This document shows positions 42,783 through 54,138 of a stretch of DNA of 64,000 bases, one piece after another (within the stretch, counting starts at the first letter, position 1; every line of letters begins with the position of its first letter). Made by a program: the position numbers and the translations under genes. The DNA is taken from NCBI GenBank assembly GCA_029953675.1, contig JAMWBK010000002.1, positions 2,294,001 through 2,358,000 on the forward strand, in the 5' to 3' direction. The DNA comes from Rhodosorus marinus. Taxonomy: Eukaryota; Rhodophyta; Stylonematophyceae; Stylonematales; Stylonemataceae. The notes beneath the pieces are model-generated. The model worked only from the letters and a program-made list of their open reading frames with translations, ran no database searches and had not been told where the DNA came from.

Positions 42783-45207
42783 GCGTAATGCCTCCGGTAG
42801 AATCAGAGTTCGGCGAAACCAAGTCGTGAGATCGAAAGCCTCAGGTTCTCTCCAAGGAAGGGAGGAAACGCTGCTCAAGCGAATCTTCGTCTCGAGAATG
42901 ATACTGGTTTTCAGCGCTCAGTGATCGATTCCTCTGATTTGTTGGAGCGATGACAAGTAACCTCGTGAATGTAAATATAATTATTACGCTAAAAACTGCT
43001 CCTTCAACGAGTAAACGACTCATAATAGACTTGGCTGGCTCGGATATGTGTTGCTTCCGTGAACGCCTCTAGTTTCTGCACAAACACTCCTAGAGCATCC
43101 ATACAGCGTAGGACTCGGATATGGAAGCTCACAATTCATGCCGGGCTGCGGTAAACGATGGTAAGAGGATTTCTCGCTAGAGATCAAATTGGGGTTTTTC
43201 TCAACGCAAGACCGTTCGACAAAGATGTCTATCAGCACAGATGGTTGCTGCCGCCCATATGGAGACGCCAATCCTTTGACTGAGAGCAGCGTCGAGGGTC
43301 CGAATCCACACGGAAACCCCCAAGAGCAGTCTCGCGAAGCTTCTATAGAGGACCTGGACGCAACTGCAATAAGAGATTACTTGAGGAACGGCTGACAGCA
43401 ATATGCTAATTCCAGCAAAAACGATACCAGCAAAAAAAGAAAACAGAAAGGATAAAGTCGGCCGGGGGTACCGAGTCCACTACAGACGCCCACGGTTTAT
43501 CTGTTATCCTAGCCGAGACGCTTTACCACCGTACCAGGGTAAGCTCCATACAGATAGAAAGCGAGTAAGTACTATTCCATTGAAGCCAATGATCATGGGC
43601 CGTGCGTCTAAAGGAGCTTTGTTTCATTCTACTGCATCCCACAGCTGAGAACACAGAAAAAAAGAAACAACGATTTTTCTTCCTCACCTGGGGGTACCCC
43701 AGCCAATGCCAGCCCATCAAAGACCGGACCGTTTGCATCACATGGAAACCAGTCTCGTCCCAACGAACGACCAACAAGCTCTTCTTGGCAACATGCAAAA
43801 CCGTTGCCAAACAACAAAGCAATCCACAATGTGCCAAAACTCTTACCCCTGAAAAAGCCTTCTCCACCAACCAGAAAATATTCTAAACTAAATATAAATA
43901 TGAGACAATCGTTAAAAGTTGAAAATATACTTTAGGGGTTACATCATTTATCACATTTTTTGACGTGATCTCGACGTGGGCTGCAGATTACAAGACCCCC
44001 CGGGGAAAAATCTACAGACGAAACCAAAATGGTCTGAAAATGGACGGTTTTTAGCTTAACGGGCCTGCATGCGTAGACCCCTTGATTCAGCGCAGAAAAC
44101 AAAAACTGAACGTTTTTCTGAAAAAAAGGGAGCAAACATTTGATGGAATCGTTTTTCAATAAAAATAGAAATGCAAATTATAATCCAATCATTCATCAGC
44201 ACACCTCACACGTTTAGCCAATGAGTTGCTATTACGTTTTTATTTCAATAATATGAACTATTACCGTCGGACCCTCACATGCTGGATGGCTCACTATGTG
44301 ACGTTCCGCGGGGGTTGACAAATTCATTAAAAAAGGAGGAGGCGTTATCTCTCATTCGTATTTCTATGGCGAAACAAAAAAAAACGTCCCGCTTAAAGCA
44401 CGCGAATGCGGCGATATTGTTTTCTTGTTTTTTTCAAGGAGAGATTTCGATCACGAGGACTTGGTGCTGTTCTTTTCTTCCTCGTTTCGCAAAAAACGTC
44501 TAAAACGTAGGCGAAAAACGAGAACATTTGGAGTGCGGATGTTTCATTGGAGTAGAATGCCGAAGACGCGCATGGACCATTCTAATCAAGAATTTTAGGG
44601 GGGGGTCAAGAACTTAGAACCTCGCCCGTTAAACCGTTGTTGAGGTATCTCCTGAGGCGGGGTTAAAAGTTTACCGTTCACGGCGAGGCAGGTAGGGTTG
44701 TTCCCGGCCATTTCACTAGGCGTCATCAGGGAAGGTAGTCAAAATTTCTGCGTATTCGAGGGGAGGTAGACCGGGACCATTCTGGACCTCAGGTGCGTAT
44801 TTTCTCAAGTAAAAAAAGACATTTTATGCGTTTCATACTGATTTGCTTAGGGGTGGGTAAATGGGCTTATCCAGAACGGGTGCTATATCCCACGAATGGG
44901 GGCTTTCTGTGGCTTTTAGGACGAAAGGCAGTTGACTGGGATGGCAGAGGCAGACGAGGAGTGGGTGGGAGACGGGGCGAGCAAGTGTTTGTCTTTGCTT
45001 GCGCGGTGGGCTTTGTTCGGTTTTTGCGGTGATTGGTACTTTCGTTCCACCCAATTTTCTGCTTTACGGAAGATGCGGTGTATTTAGGGGGCCGCGGTCT
45101 AGTGAGAGCTGAAGTTTTCTGCAGTTTGGTTGAGGGGGGAAGGGGGGGGGAGGGGGGGAGGGTGTGTGTTTTCGCGTGTTTTGGCTGGATTCAGAGGAGA
45201 AGGAAGC
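42783..45207. other. Spacer upstream of the helicase gene
   Basis: Mixed composition. From 44,790 onward it is G/T-rich, ending in G-runs at 45,132-45,162. Short frames at 43,189 and 44,279 are not supported by similarity. Confidence 0.45.
45132..45162 (+). promoter_or_regulatory. G-run cluster just upstream of the helicase start
   Basis: G-runs of six, ten and seven bases separated by one or two A bases, about 50-75 nt before the start codon and on the sense strand. A G-quadruplex in the 5' UTR or promoter is plausible. Confidence 0.4.
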
Positions 45208-47313
45208 ATGGATGTTTGCTTTGTGGGAGGAGGGCTAGTGGTGGGAGGGAAGTTGGGCTGTAGTAGCTTGGTTAAACCTCGTGCAAACGGAGGGCTCCGG
45301 CGATGGCACTCGGTGCGTACGCCTGTGCGCGCAACCGCCACCGCGACGCCCTTTTCACCAACAGAAGGTAATGTTGAAGAGGAGAAGGTGCCAGTGGAGA
45401 AGAAGGTGCCAGTGGAGAAGAAAGTGCCAGTGGAGAAGAAATTGCCAGTGGAGAAGAAAATGACCGATACACCAATGGTCGTCGATACGGGGTTGAACGA
45501 GAGGATTATCTTGAAGCTTCAAGAAAAAGGCATTACCCAGCTGACTGCCGTTCAGGGCGGTACCCTCAGGCAGATTTTGGATGGACGCGACATAATTGCC
45601 AGGTCCCGTACGGGAACTGGCAAAACCCTTGCTTTTGGTCTCCCAATCGTTGAGAGACTGAGTCAAATGCGCGACGATTCGGGCAGTCCAGTGGGAAAGA
45701 AGAGGGGACGAGGCCCATCTTGCATTATCCTTGCTCCCACGAGGGAGCTCGCGAAGCAAGTCGCCGCGGAATTGGACTACGTTGGATCACCTCTGAAAAT
45801 TCGTACCGATTGCTTTTACGGCGGAGTGAGCTACTCAATTCAAGAATCGGCCATCTCGAGGGGCATCGATATCCTTGTGGGTACTCCTGGGCGCGTAATT
45901 GACCATTTGGAGAAGGGCAATTTGGATCTATCTGGGGTTAAGTTCGGCGTCCTTGACGAAGCGGATGAAATGCTTTCTATGGGTTTCGCCGATGACATTG
46001 AGCGAATTTTCGACTATCTGCCGCCGCGCGAGGAGCGTCAGACAATCCTTTTCTCCGCTACCGTGCCATCCTGGGTGAAGACTATTGCCAAGCAGCACCA
46101 AAAGGAACCCTACCTGTACGATGCTATCGGCCGGGAACAAAACAAGACTGCTACAACGGTCAGGCATTGCGCGATCAGAGTACCCGAAGGTGATTCGCGA
46201 GGAGCTTTCCTTGATGATATCATCACGACGTATGGAGGTGCCATGACCCAGAGCCGGTGCCTAGTGTTCACGCAGACAAAGAAGGAAGCCGATGAGCTTG
46301 TAACGAGCGGAGTGATCCAAGGGGGAGCGGCTGTGTTGCACGGCGATGTATCTCAGCGCCAGCGTGAGATAACCCTTGCTCACTTTAGGGACGGGAGATT
46401 CCCGGTCTTGGTGGCCACCGACGTAGCTGCGCGAGGGCTCGATATTACTGGTATCGACATTGTTGTTCAATTTTCGGTACCGCAGGATATTGATTCCTAC
46501 ATCCACAGAGCGGGGAGAACTGGACGTGCAGGTCGATCTGGAATTGCCATATTGCTGCATTCGGACAGGGAGAATGACCAGCTCCGGCGAGTCGAGCGGG
46601 CGTGCGGCATTAAGCTCGAGCGTCACGGTCCACCAAGCGCCGCGAAGGTCTTGGAGGCATCGGCTCAGCAAGCCTCTGCATGTCTGCAGGAGGTAGAAGA
46701 AAACGTTATTAAGTACTTCGTGGGAAAAGCTTCCGAACTGATTGAAAACGAGGACCCCAAGCTGGTCCTCGCTGCGGCCTTGGCCCTGGTTGCGAGGCGT
46801 CCGAAGTTCCAGGAACGAAGCATCCTTACGGGACTTACCGAGTATCGCACTCTTTCAGTTACCACGAAGTTTGCTTTGACACCTCCGGATATCCTCAGGA
46901 TCATCAGGAAGGCTTCTTCAATTTCGGGATGCTCGACGAAGGCGGGCAAGATTGTCGTGTGCGAGAATGACGCACAGGCAGTATTTGATTACCCTGTAGA
47001 AGAGGTTGATCTTCTCCTGGAGGGAGCAGCGGAACTCAAGGGGATCGAAATCCAGATGCTTGATGATTTGCCGCGGTTGAAGGTGGAATACGGAGTTCGC
47101 AGGGGTGGAATGCGAGGTGGTTACCGCTCCAGGGATCGGGACGAAGGTAGGGGCAACAGGAGGAGGACATCCACTGATCGTCAGAGATATAGCAAGGGTA
47201 GCTACAGGGATCGCGGAAGACCGAACCGCCGCTCTAACGGAAGACAGGGTTATGGTGGGGGTTATGGCGGTGGCTCGTACGGATCCAATGAGGACGATGA
47301 CGACTTTTTCTAA
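45208..47313 (+). CDS. DEAD-box RNA helicase, plastid RH3 / DDX21-DDX50 group, with GUCT domain
   Basis: A single exon of 701 residues from the chosen Met (the frame is open 26 codons further up). All helicase motifs are visible: Q-motif region, ARSRTGTGKT (to residue 140), PTRELAKQ, TPGR, VLDEADEML, SAT, VLVATDVAARGLDI and HRAGRTGRAG. After the helicase core comes a GUCT domain (about residues 555-635) and a Gly/Arg/Tyr-rich tail ending in acidic residues. GUCT links it to nucleolar DDX21/DDX50 and plastid RH3. The first ~50 residues are Gly/Val/Ser/Arg-rich with no acid other than Asp2, as in a transit peptide, so plastid rRNA maturation or group II intron splicing, as for RH3, is the likelier role. 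Four VPVEKK-like repeats follow (residues 61-84). Confidence 0.9.
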   Translation: MDVCFVGGGLVVGGKLGCSSLVKPRANGGLRRWHSVRTPVRATATATPFSPTEGNVEEEKVPVEKKVPVEKKVPVEKKLPVEKKMTDTPMVVDTGLNERIILKLQEKGITQLTAVQGGTLRQILDGRDIIARSRTGTGKTLAFGLPIVERLSQMRDDSGSPVGKKRGRGPSCIILAPTRELAKQVAAELDYVGSPLKIRTDCFYGGVSYSIQESAISRGIDILVGTPGRVIDHLEKGNLDLSGVKFGVLDEADEMLSMGFADDIERIFDYLPPREERQTILFSATVPSWVKTIAKQHQKEPYLYDAIGREQNKTATTVRHCAIRVPEGDSRGAFLDDIITTYGGAMTQSRCLVFTQTKKEADELVTSGVIQGGAAVLHGDVSQRQREITLAHFRDGRFPVLVATDVAARGLDITGIDIVVQFSVPQDIDSYIHRAGRTGRAGRSGIAILLHSDRENDQLRRVERACGIKLERHGPPSAAKVLEASAQQASACLQEVEENVIKYFVGKASELIENEDPKLVLAAALALVARRPKFQERSILTGLTEYRTLSVTTKFALTPPDILRIIRKASSISGCSTKAGKIVVCENDAQAVFDYPVEEVDLLLEGAAELKGIEIQMLDDLPRLKVEYGVRRGGMRGGYRSRDRDEGRGNRRRTSTDRQRYSKGSYRDRGRPNRRSNGRQGYGGGYGGGSYGSNEDDDDFF
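45388..45459 (+). repeat. 18-bp tandem repeat coding VPVEKK, four copies
   Basis: Four nearly identical 18-bp units (GTGCCAGTGGAGAAGAAG type; the last has Leu for Val) lie between the presumed transit peptide and the helicase domain. Low divergence suggests recent slippage. Confidence 0.85.
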
Positions 47314-47661
47314 CTGTATTTTCGCACACTGCTTCGTTGCTGCTTCCGATCGATGAGGGCTGGATACTTGCAGGCTAGCGTGTGCAGTGAACTGTTCGAC
47401 TTGCTACGGAAGGATGGACTACCAGATGAACCTAAATAAGTGCGGAGAGCTCCTACTTGTTTTCGCTAACTTTTAAATTGTTCTTAATATCTGATTTAGG
47501 TTTTTTTGTTTTGTTACGAGTTGATTTATCAAGTTGAATTAGAAGAAAACAGATAAATTCACAAAACTTCCCATATAGACAAAGAATACCTAGCTGTGCC
47601 CTATTTTTATGGGTCAACAGCAATCACATGAGTGCTCAAGGTGGAGGGATGGTAGACCTTT

Positions 47662-48886
47662 TCATGTGTTTTGCTTGGGTTGCCACTCAGGTTCCAAGCC
47701 AGTGAACTTGTTCTTGCCGGACCTCGCCGGGCTGCCTGGACGTTGTGTGGGGTTCTTCCCATCGTTATCTCCCTCGCGTGTGGACTTTTTTGTGCTCCGG
47801 CTTCGCCCATGGCTCTTGTGCTCTCCCCGCGCTTGGGGGTCAGGTGATTTGCGAGCGCTCGATTTCGCGATGTCTCCATGTTTCAAGTTCAGTGCACCCA
47901 AAATAAGTCTCCTGGCAACTACGTCCGTGGTTTCTCGAGCGTTCGGGTATTCTAACAAACAAAGAAGCAAGATGTTAGCAGCCTCAAAGCGTGGACGTAC
48001 GACATTACCAGGTACAGCGAGCATAGCATAACATATGTAGACGGTAGCTAAGTACCTTTTCTATATACAGCTTCTGACTCCTTGGAGTCAGTTTTCAGAG
48101 GAGCTACTTTCAGCGTCTCCGTCTTCGCATTTTGGGCCATTCGTCTACCTGCAAAGTGGGTTCGACGTTCACAACTTTAAGAAGATCGTTCCGTGGCTAT
48201 TTTCGGGGATGTTCCAGGTACTCACAAGACGCGCTCGTCCTGAAGATAGCCAGATACCTCTGATCTGAGACCTTTAGGACCTTCATGGCCTCCGGTAGTA
48301 GCTTGAGTACGGCATCGGAGCTAATCGTTTCTGCCTCGCCGACGACTTCCAGAACCTTCTCGCTAACCAATCTCGGAGCCGCTTCCACATCCTTTTTTTT
48401 TTTTATCGCAACATCCTCCGATCCCTTCCGGACGCAGCTGACTTGGTCAGCCCGTCTTGCTTCTTCTTCCTCAGGTGCGCCACGGCTGGCTAAACGTTTG
48501 TCGGAAGTCTCCTCGGTCCAGTCGATCGAGGAAGTGTTGGAACCCTGTCCGAATTTCTTCGCCTCCCTTTCAGATCCTCTATCCTCTGCCGAATCTTCGC
48601 CTTGTTTTAGCACTGCGGATCTGCCCCTTAATTTCTGCTCAGCGTCCTCAACATTCCTGGAGTCCCCACTGGAATCATCTTCTCTGACTTCGTCGATTGG
48701 GGAATCCTCCGTGTTCTGCTCTACATTCTCTACCTCCAAACCACTTCCGCATTGCTCTTCACTGCCAGGCCCGTCCTGGACTTTTCTCCATCTCACTACA
48801 TCGTCTTCTCTCTCCGCTCCTTCACCCCATCCAGCAGTCTTATACTTCACTTGACCACGTCCTTTCACCTTCTTCGTAGTTGACAT
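47662..48886 (-). CDS. Hypothetical protein, three exons, acidic then basic
   Basis: Exons 48886-48226, 48148-48056 and 47951-47662 join in frame to 347 residues. I do not recognise a family. The N-terminus (MSTTKKVKGRGQVKYKTAGW) is basic, with residues 20-175 acidic and low-complexity. Then follows a helical segment with LEVVGEAETISSDAVLKLLP and RYLAIFRTSA, and the C-terminus is basic with Ser/Lys/Arg and ends in FTGLEPEWQPKQ. Splice sites are ordinary GTGAGT and GTACTT donors with AG acceptors. The second join was chosen because it keeps an open, protein-like frame. It converges with the helicase gene, 348 bp between the stops. Confidence 0.5.
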
Positions 48887-50623
48887 TTTCGTTTTTGCTC
48901 TTCTGGGTGAAAGCTCTACCAAGCCAAGGCTTTCATTTCAGTTCAACACTCCTCCGTTGCCACGACCATTCTCGTGTTCTTCGCCATGTCCGCACAGAAG
49001 CCACTCACGTCCCTCAATGGCGGTGGTGCTGGCGAGGCAGAAGCTGATGAGCTCTTTGGATTAGATGAGCGGGGTTTCTGAAGCCGTTCTCCAGATCAGC
49101 TGTGCGGTTTTGATCTGGATACGATCTGAACCTAGAAAGCTTCTTGTAGTCGAGCGAGGTTGTCGGGTTCCACTCCCAAGAGCTCCTCAGCGAATTCAGA
49201 ATGGCTCAACCGACCCAGAAAAAGGGATTTCGAATGCTACCTTCTTTTGTTCTTCACAGTGGTTGGAACGGAGAAGGGAAGGCTGAACGTCAAAGAGACA
49301 CCCATATTTGCCTTCGTTGTGTCACCATCAGATCGTCCCAGAGACGATCACTCACCACATCCACAACTGCTCACAGACATACCCATTCGACAAGAATACC
49401 TCTCAAAACACATGCTAGTTTTAACTCACAGATCTGGATCATGCAATTTTCACTAAAATCGATAAAACGTCTTAATTTAGTTTTTACCCTACATACTGTT
49501 ATAACATCCATATTATTCTAAAACTCTTAATCTACACTAAAACAACCGTAAATATCTGAATTAAAAAATTATAAAACAGCTACCTCACCTATTTCCTAAA
49601 TTATCTCGATATACGTATTATTATAACATATTGTCTATATTTGGATAGTTACGAAATGTATTACAACCGTTCTACGCAGAATATATCCTTATGAAAATAG
49701 TTGTTCTAGATTTTGCTCGTTCCCTATTTTATGAAAACCTAATCTTGCGGTGCGATGAGATTTTTTCTGCAGCGGACGGTGCGCTTGGGCCTTCTTGGAG
49801 AGTTGAGGTAGCGTCTCTTCGTTCAGAATGAGGAAGAACGGCAACCAATTCGGTCAGATGATGAGCATATGATACGGCTAGGTAGTATATATATCGTTTG
49901 TTAATTTGCTAAAACCGAGCTCAAGAGGCCTTTGCATTTAGTGCAGCCTGTCCACTTTCCCATTGGAAAGCCTCAACGTAGAGCCCGGCAACCAGGTGGT
50001 CGAAAGACTCAGTTCATCAGGCCAGCTGAGTGAAGCACGTGTCTCCCTCATCAAACGCTTTCTGCAATGTGTGATCGAAAGGACCGATCACGATTTCTTA
50101 CCAGGGTGATGACTCGCCCTTTGACTGAAAGACCACACAACAGTCGAGGAAGACTTGCGCGCCCGCTTCGCCTTAGCCAAGTGTCCTCCAGATTTCTGCA
50201 GACGATTCATCATCGCTCTGAGATAAGAATCTTTTAGGACTTAAGAACCCGGAAACCCAATTCAGTAAGGACTAGTTTTGATGCTATCAAATCGAGTCGC
50301 CTAGCCCGATGAGAGGGAAGTGGCCGGCCGACGCGCAAGGATAGCTTAAGGCAGTACCCGAGAGCCTGGTGGGGTTTGCATTGAGCAGCTGGGTCGGGAA
50401 AGGAGAACAGCGGAGAGTTTGCGACAGGGGTTATTGAGTAAGTGATTAAAGAGTCTTCTTCTTTGTTAGCGTTTTGTCACCGGTTGTTAGTTGTCTGTTG
50501 AACTTCGTGCTACCAGACCAGGTTGAAAGAGCGAAATTTTGTTTTCTTTGAAAAGGTGGACGTCGGGGTTGTTTTCGTTTGCTTGTTTTCGGCGCTTAGT
50601 AGCTTGGCGTTCAGTGGACGGAT
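48887..50623. other. Spacer, AT-rich at 49,450-49,740
   Basis: No supported gene. A 31-codon frame at 48,988 and several frames at 49,065-49,520 lack similarity. From 50,440 it is G/T-rich, the leader of the next gene. Confidence 0.45.
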
Positions 50624-51515
50624 ATGGAGATTGGTTTTGTAGGAAGTCTACCTGGCTCTGGCATTCGCCAGCGTGCTCTGCTGAAAGACTCGCGGAGGAG
50701 CCCGTGTCGTGTTAGAGCATCGGCGAGCAGTCAGGATGTGGACGTTGAGCAGATGATGAAAGAGCTGGAACGCTTGAAAGCCGAAAATGAGAAGATAAAA
50801 GGGGGAAGATCTGAAACTCCAAAGGCACCGGCTGTCTTGGGCAATCCGAAGATGGGAGAGGTTGGTTCGGATGGGCGGTCGCTCAAGTTTGAGTCCATGG
50901 CGGAAGGCGATAAGCCCGTTATTATGCCGTTCATTGGAAAAATGTCCGACCTCACTGCACAGGACATCAAAAGCGCAAAGAGAATTACAGCTGAGGACTC
51001 ATCCATCGACTGGCTGAGAGTAGCTCCGCCGGATGGACAGTTGGAAGGAAGATTTCTCGCAACTCCATCTGTTTATGGGGTAAGACAACCGACAACCCCA
51101 GGATTCCAATCCCGTCAACGGAAACAAGTCGATCAAAAATCGCTTTCCGAGAACACGAACAGGAAAAACTAACGACAAGGATTGCTCTTACCCCTAGTTT
51201 GAAAAAAGAGCTTGCTCGGATCTAATGGCCATTAGCTGTAAAGCATCAGAGGTAGGATTCACATTCCCAGACGACGCAGACCCTGAAATGTATATTGTTA
51301 TCAGCGTCAACGAGGCCGATGTGGAGTTTGAATCGGGCAAGTTTTGCCTCTGGGACTGCAAGACGCATCTGAGGGTTGGACACGCTGCGTCTCCTTTGGA
51401 AGAGGAGATGGGTGAGCCGATAGCCCAAGCCGTTCTCGCGTATTTTAAGGATCTCAAGGATATGAGCAAGAAGAAACCTTTCTTCGCTGAAGGTGCTGAT
51501 GAGTTTGTCTTCTAA
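50624..51515 (+). CDS. Unknown protein with plastid-transit-like N-terminus
   Basis: Exons 50624-51079 and 51198-51515 join in phase 0 to 257 residues. Residues 1-38 are rich in Arg, Ser and Leu with no Glu, as in a transit peptide. Residues 38-60 form a short coiled coil (MMKELERLKAENEKIK). The globular part (about 85-245) contains PVIMPFIGKMSDLTAQDIKS and SSIDWLRVAPPDGQLEGRF, then an Asp/Glu-rich beta segment and DCKTHLRVGHAASPLEEEM. I know no matching family and no cofactor motif. The clean splice junction and sustained globular composition argue that it is real. Confidence 0.65.
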
Positions 51516-52262
51516 GAAAAGAGAGCCCGTAAGTGGTTCAGTTGAGGGCGGGTGGTCGTCAACGGCGTTTGAGGCCACCAGCTCTTACGTTGCCAAAGAG
51601 ATTCTTTCTTGTGCGGTTAGACGAATCAGATCCATTAGGGTAAAACCAGAAAAAAGACTACTAGACATCATCTGGGTTTAGATGAAACCTCTCACGACCC
51701 TCTGAGACCGTCACAACAGCTCTGCCGTTGCCATTTTTCAATAGCAAACCATTAGAATCGACTTTGTGCAGCGGAAGTCTCCTCCCGCACAAGCTGGCGT
51801 GCTGACGCAGTCGGACGCGTCCGCCCAGTGCACAGCCTGGTCATCATAGAAGCCTCTCCTGTTCTGAAACCAGCGGCTGTTCAGCCTGTTGGATATCGTA
51901 TTTAGAACAGCCTTTGGTGGACACAAGAATAGATCGTTCTCCAAACGTCCAGACGTGCCTCCCGACCTTCTTGAGGAAGACGTGAAGACACTGTTTCTGC
52001 TTATCATTCATACCTTTCTTTGATCAATTGCACAAGCTGGTTAAGTGGACCTATTGATGAAGTGTGAGAGGAGGACAGAGAGTTTTCAAAACCTCTAGAT
52101 TGGTTGTCTTCCTTCTTGAAGGAGGCTCAAACAAAGAGTTTCTGCAGATCCGTTCAGAAAGCTGGTTGGGACCAAGGATCAGGCTGCATTCGTTAAGCCT
52201 CCTGGGGAAGTTCGTTGAGTGAACTCGTTGAATAGGGTTTCTTTTGGTGTTTAAAGTCGGAG
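51516..52262. other. Spacer before GH13 gene
   Basis: No supported gene. A plus-strand stretch at 51,880-52,020 reads protein-like (a VPPDLLEEDVKTLFLL segment) but has stops close upstream and no splice partner was found. Confidence 0.35.
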
Positions 52263-54138
52263 ATGTTGACCACAGAAGCAAACAGCGCTGTTATATACTC
52301 TGTGTTCGTTCGACAACACAGTGCAGAGGGCACGTTTGATGGCGTTACCTCAGATTTGGCGAGGATCGCGGTAGGGAGTGATGGGGAGAGGGGTGATGGT
52401 CGTTTTTTTTGGTGCTGAATCGGACTTTTGTTTCTATTTTGTCTGTTTAGGCGCTTGGAGCAACGCATATCTGGCTCCTCCCAATTCATCCCATTGGCGT
52501 GAAAAACAGAAAGCATTCAGATGCTTCCTTGGGTTGTCCATATGCAATTCGAGACTATAGAACAGTCAATCCTGAGTATGGATCTCTGGTTGGTTTTGAA
52601 TGCTGTCTCGGGTTCAGAGGTTTTGTTCTCATCTAGATATCCAGACTACCCACTTTGTAACTCATGCGATGTTTGTCTGGTGGTTCATTAGGAGGACTTT
52701 CAGAGACTAATTAAGACGGCGCACGAACACGACCTCAAAGTTCTCATTGACTGCGTGTACAATCACACATCTCCTGACTCTGTTCTCGTGAAGGAGCATC
52801 CCGATTGGTTTCACAAGAACGACAAGGGCGAGATAGCCACAAGGTTTTCAGAATGGTGGGATGTTGTGGATCTGGCATACTACAAAGACGGAGGCCAGCG
52901 AAAGTACGTCAAGAGAAAGACTCTTTACGAATCTCAACGACTTTCCTTGTTAGATGCTCCTGAAAAAAAAGCTCACGAGCTCGTTTCCGACTCTGCATAG
53001 CGAACCCCTTTGGGAGTATCTGGTGGAGTCTCTTATTTACTGGATCAGTTTAGGTGTTGATGGATTCCGATGTGACGTAGCTTCGGTGGTCCCGATAGAC
53101 TTTTGGATGGAGGCACGTGAAGGAATACGCTCCAAGTTTCCCGAACGATCTACGCTTTGGCTCGCGGAGTCCACCGGTCCGAGTATGATCCGTAGCTGCC
53201 GGAGAATGGGCATCCCGATGGCAAGTGAAGCACAGCTTCACCAAGCGTTCGAGCTGTGCTATCAATACAATATATTTAAGGTGAGAGCTATATTCGCTAC
53301 GAACGATATACGTCAGGAGTGTCCATGACGAACATGAAAGCGTTCTTTTGCTTCTCCAGGTCGCTCAGCGGTGTAGCAAAGGGTTAGAAGAAATGACAAC
53401 CCTTCTCGATGTCCTGAGACTCGAAGAGGCGAGCGAACAGCCTGAGTTTGTGAAGCTCCGTTTTGTGGACAATCACGATCAGCCTAGGATCTACGACATA
53501 GCGCGCTCGACTGAATCAGCAAATGCTTGGCTGTGAGACATACTCAGAAGCAATTATCCAGTCCGTTCGTGCAAGTGTTGAAGAGCTCATGCATTCACTT
53601 GACAGGTCCTTCACGGCGTTCATCCGAGGCGCCTTTCTTGTTCATCACGGAACCGAGAGTTTTGAAGACCGACAAAGCTCCTTGTTCGACAGAGAACCAG
53701 TCGTGTGGAAAGGATATCCGAACACTGAGCTGACGACGCAGCTCTGTGCCGTCAAAAAGTTGCCACAGATACAGAAGGGATCGCAGATGTTTCTGTCGGC
53801 TTCACCAGCCGTCTGCATGGCCCGGGTGTCGGACAGTAAGTCGCCTTGCGATTTCCCCACTCCCCCCGAGAGCGATCATCCCATCCTGACCTGAGCTGTC
53901 GATCTACATGAATCCAGATGCAAACACTGTTTTTGGTGTTTTCGACGTTGAGGGAAGGTCAACAGGTCAGCAGGAGGTTCGCGGAGTCCCCGACGGCTCC
54001 TACAGAAATCTCATCGGCGTAGGTGACATAGAAATCGCTGGGGGATTCATGTCGTTGGAGAATTTGAAGTACTCAGCTGCAATATTCGAATGCGCCGCTC
54101 ATGAGCCGTTAATAGAAATGAAAAGCAAGTTCGAGTAG
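52263..54138 (+). CDS. GH13 alpha-amylase family glucosidase, cytosolic type
   Basis: Seven exons (52263-52370, 52451-52588, 52692-52903, 53001-53280, 53360-53532, 53606-53835, 53918-54138) keep frame and give 453 residues. The four GH13 signature regions are intact: DCVYNHTS (102-109), GFRCDVAS with nucleophile D178, LWLAEST with acid/base E209, and FVDNHDQPRI with D286. The N-terminus starts directly at the barrel (AVIYSVFVRQHS, then GATHIWLLPIHPIG) with no signal or transit peptide, so it should act in the cytosol. Expected activity is hydrolysis or transfer on alpha-1,4-glucan or maltooligosaccharides. Cytosolic starch occurs in red algae and relatives, which would fit. The C-terminal beta domain is short. 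The start Met is only nine codons before the fold, so little is missing. Confidence 0.9.

Noticed and set aside
43440-43555. tRNA-like words on the minus strand
   Set aside because: No acceptor stem, anticodon arm or B-box could be paired.
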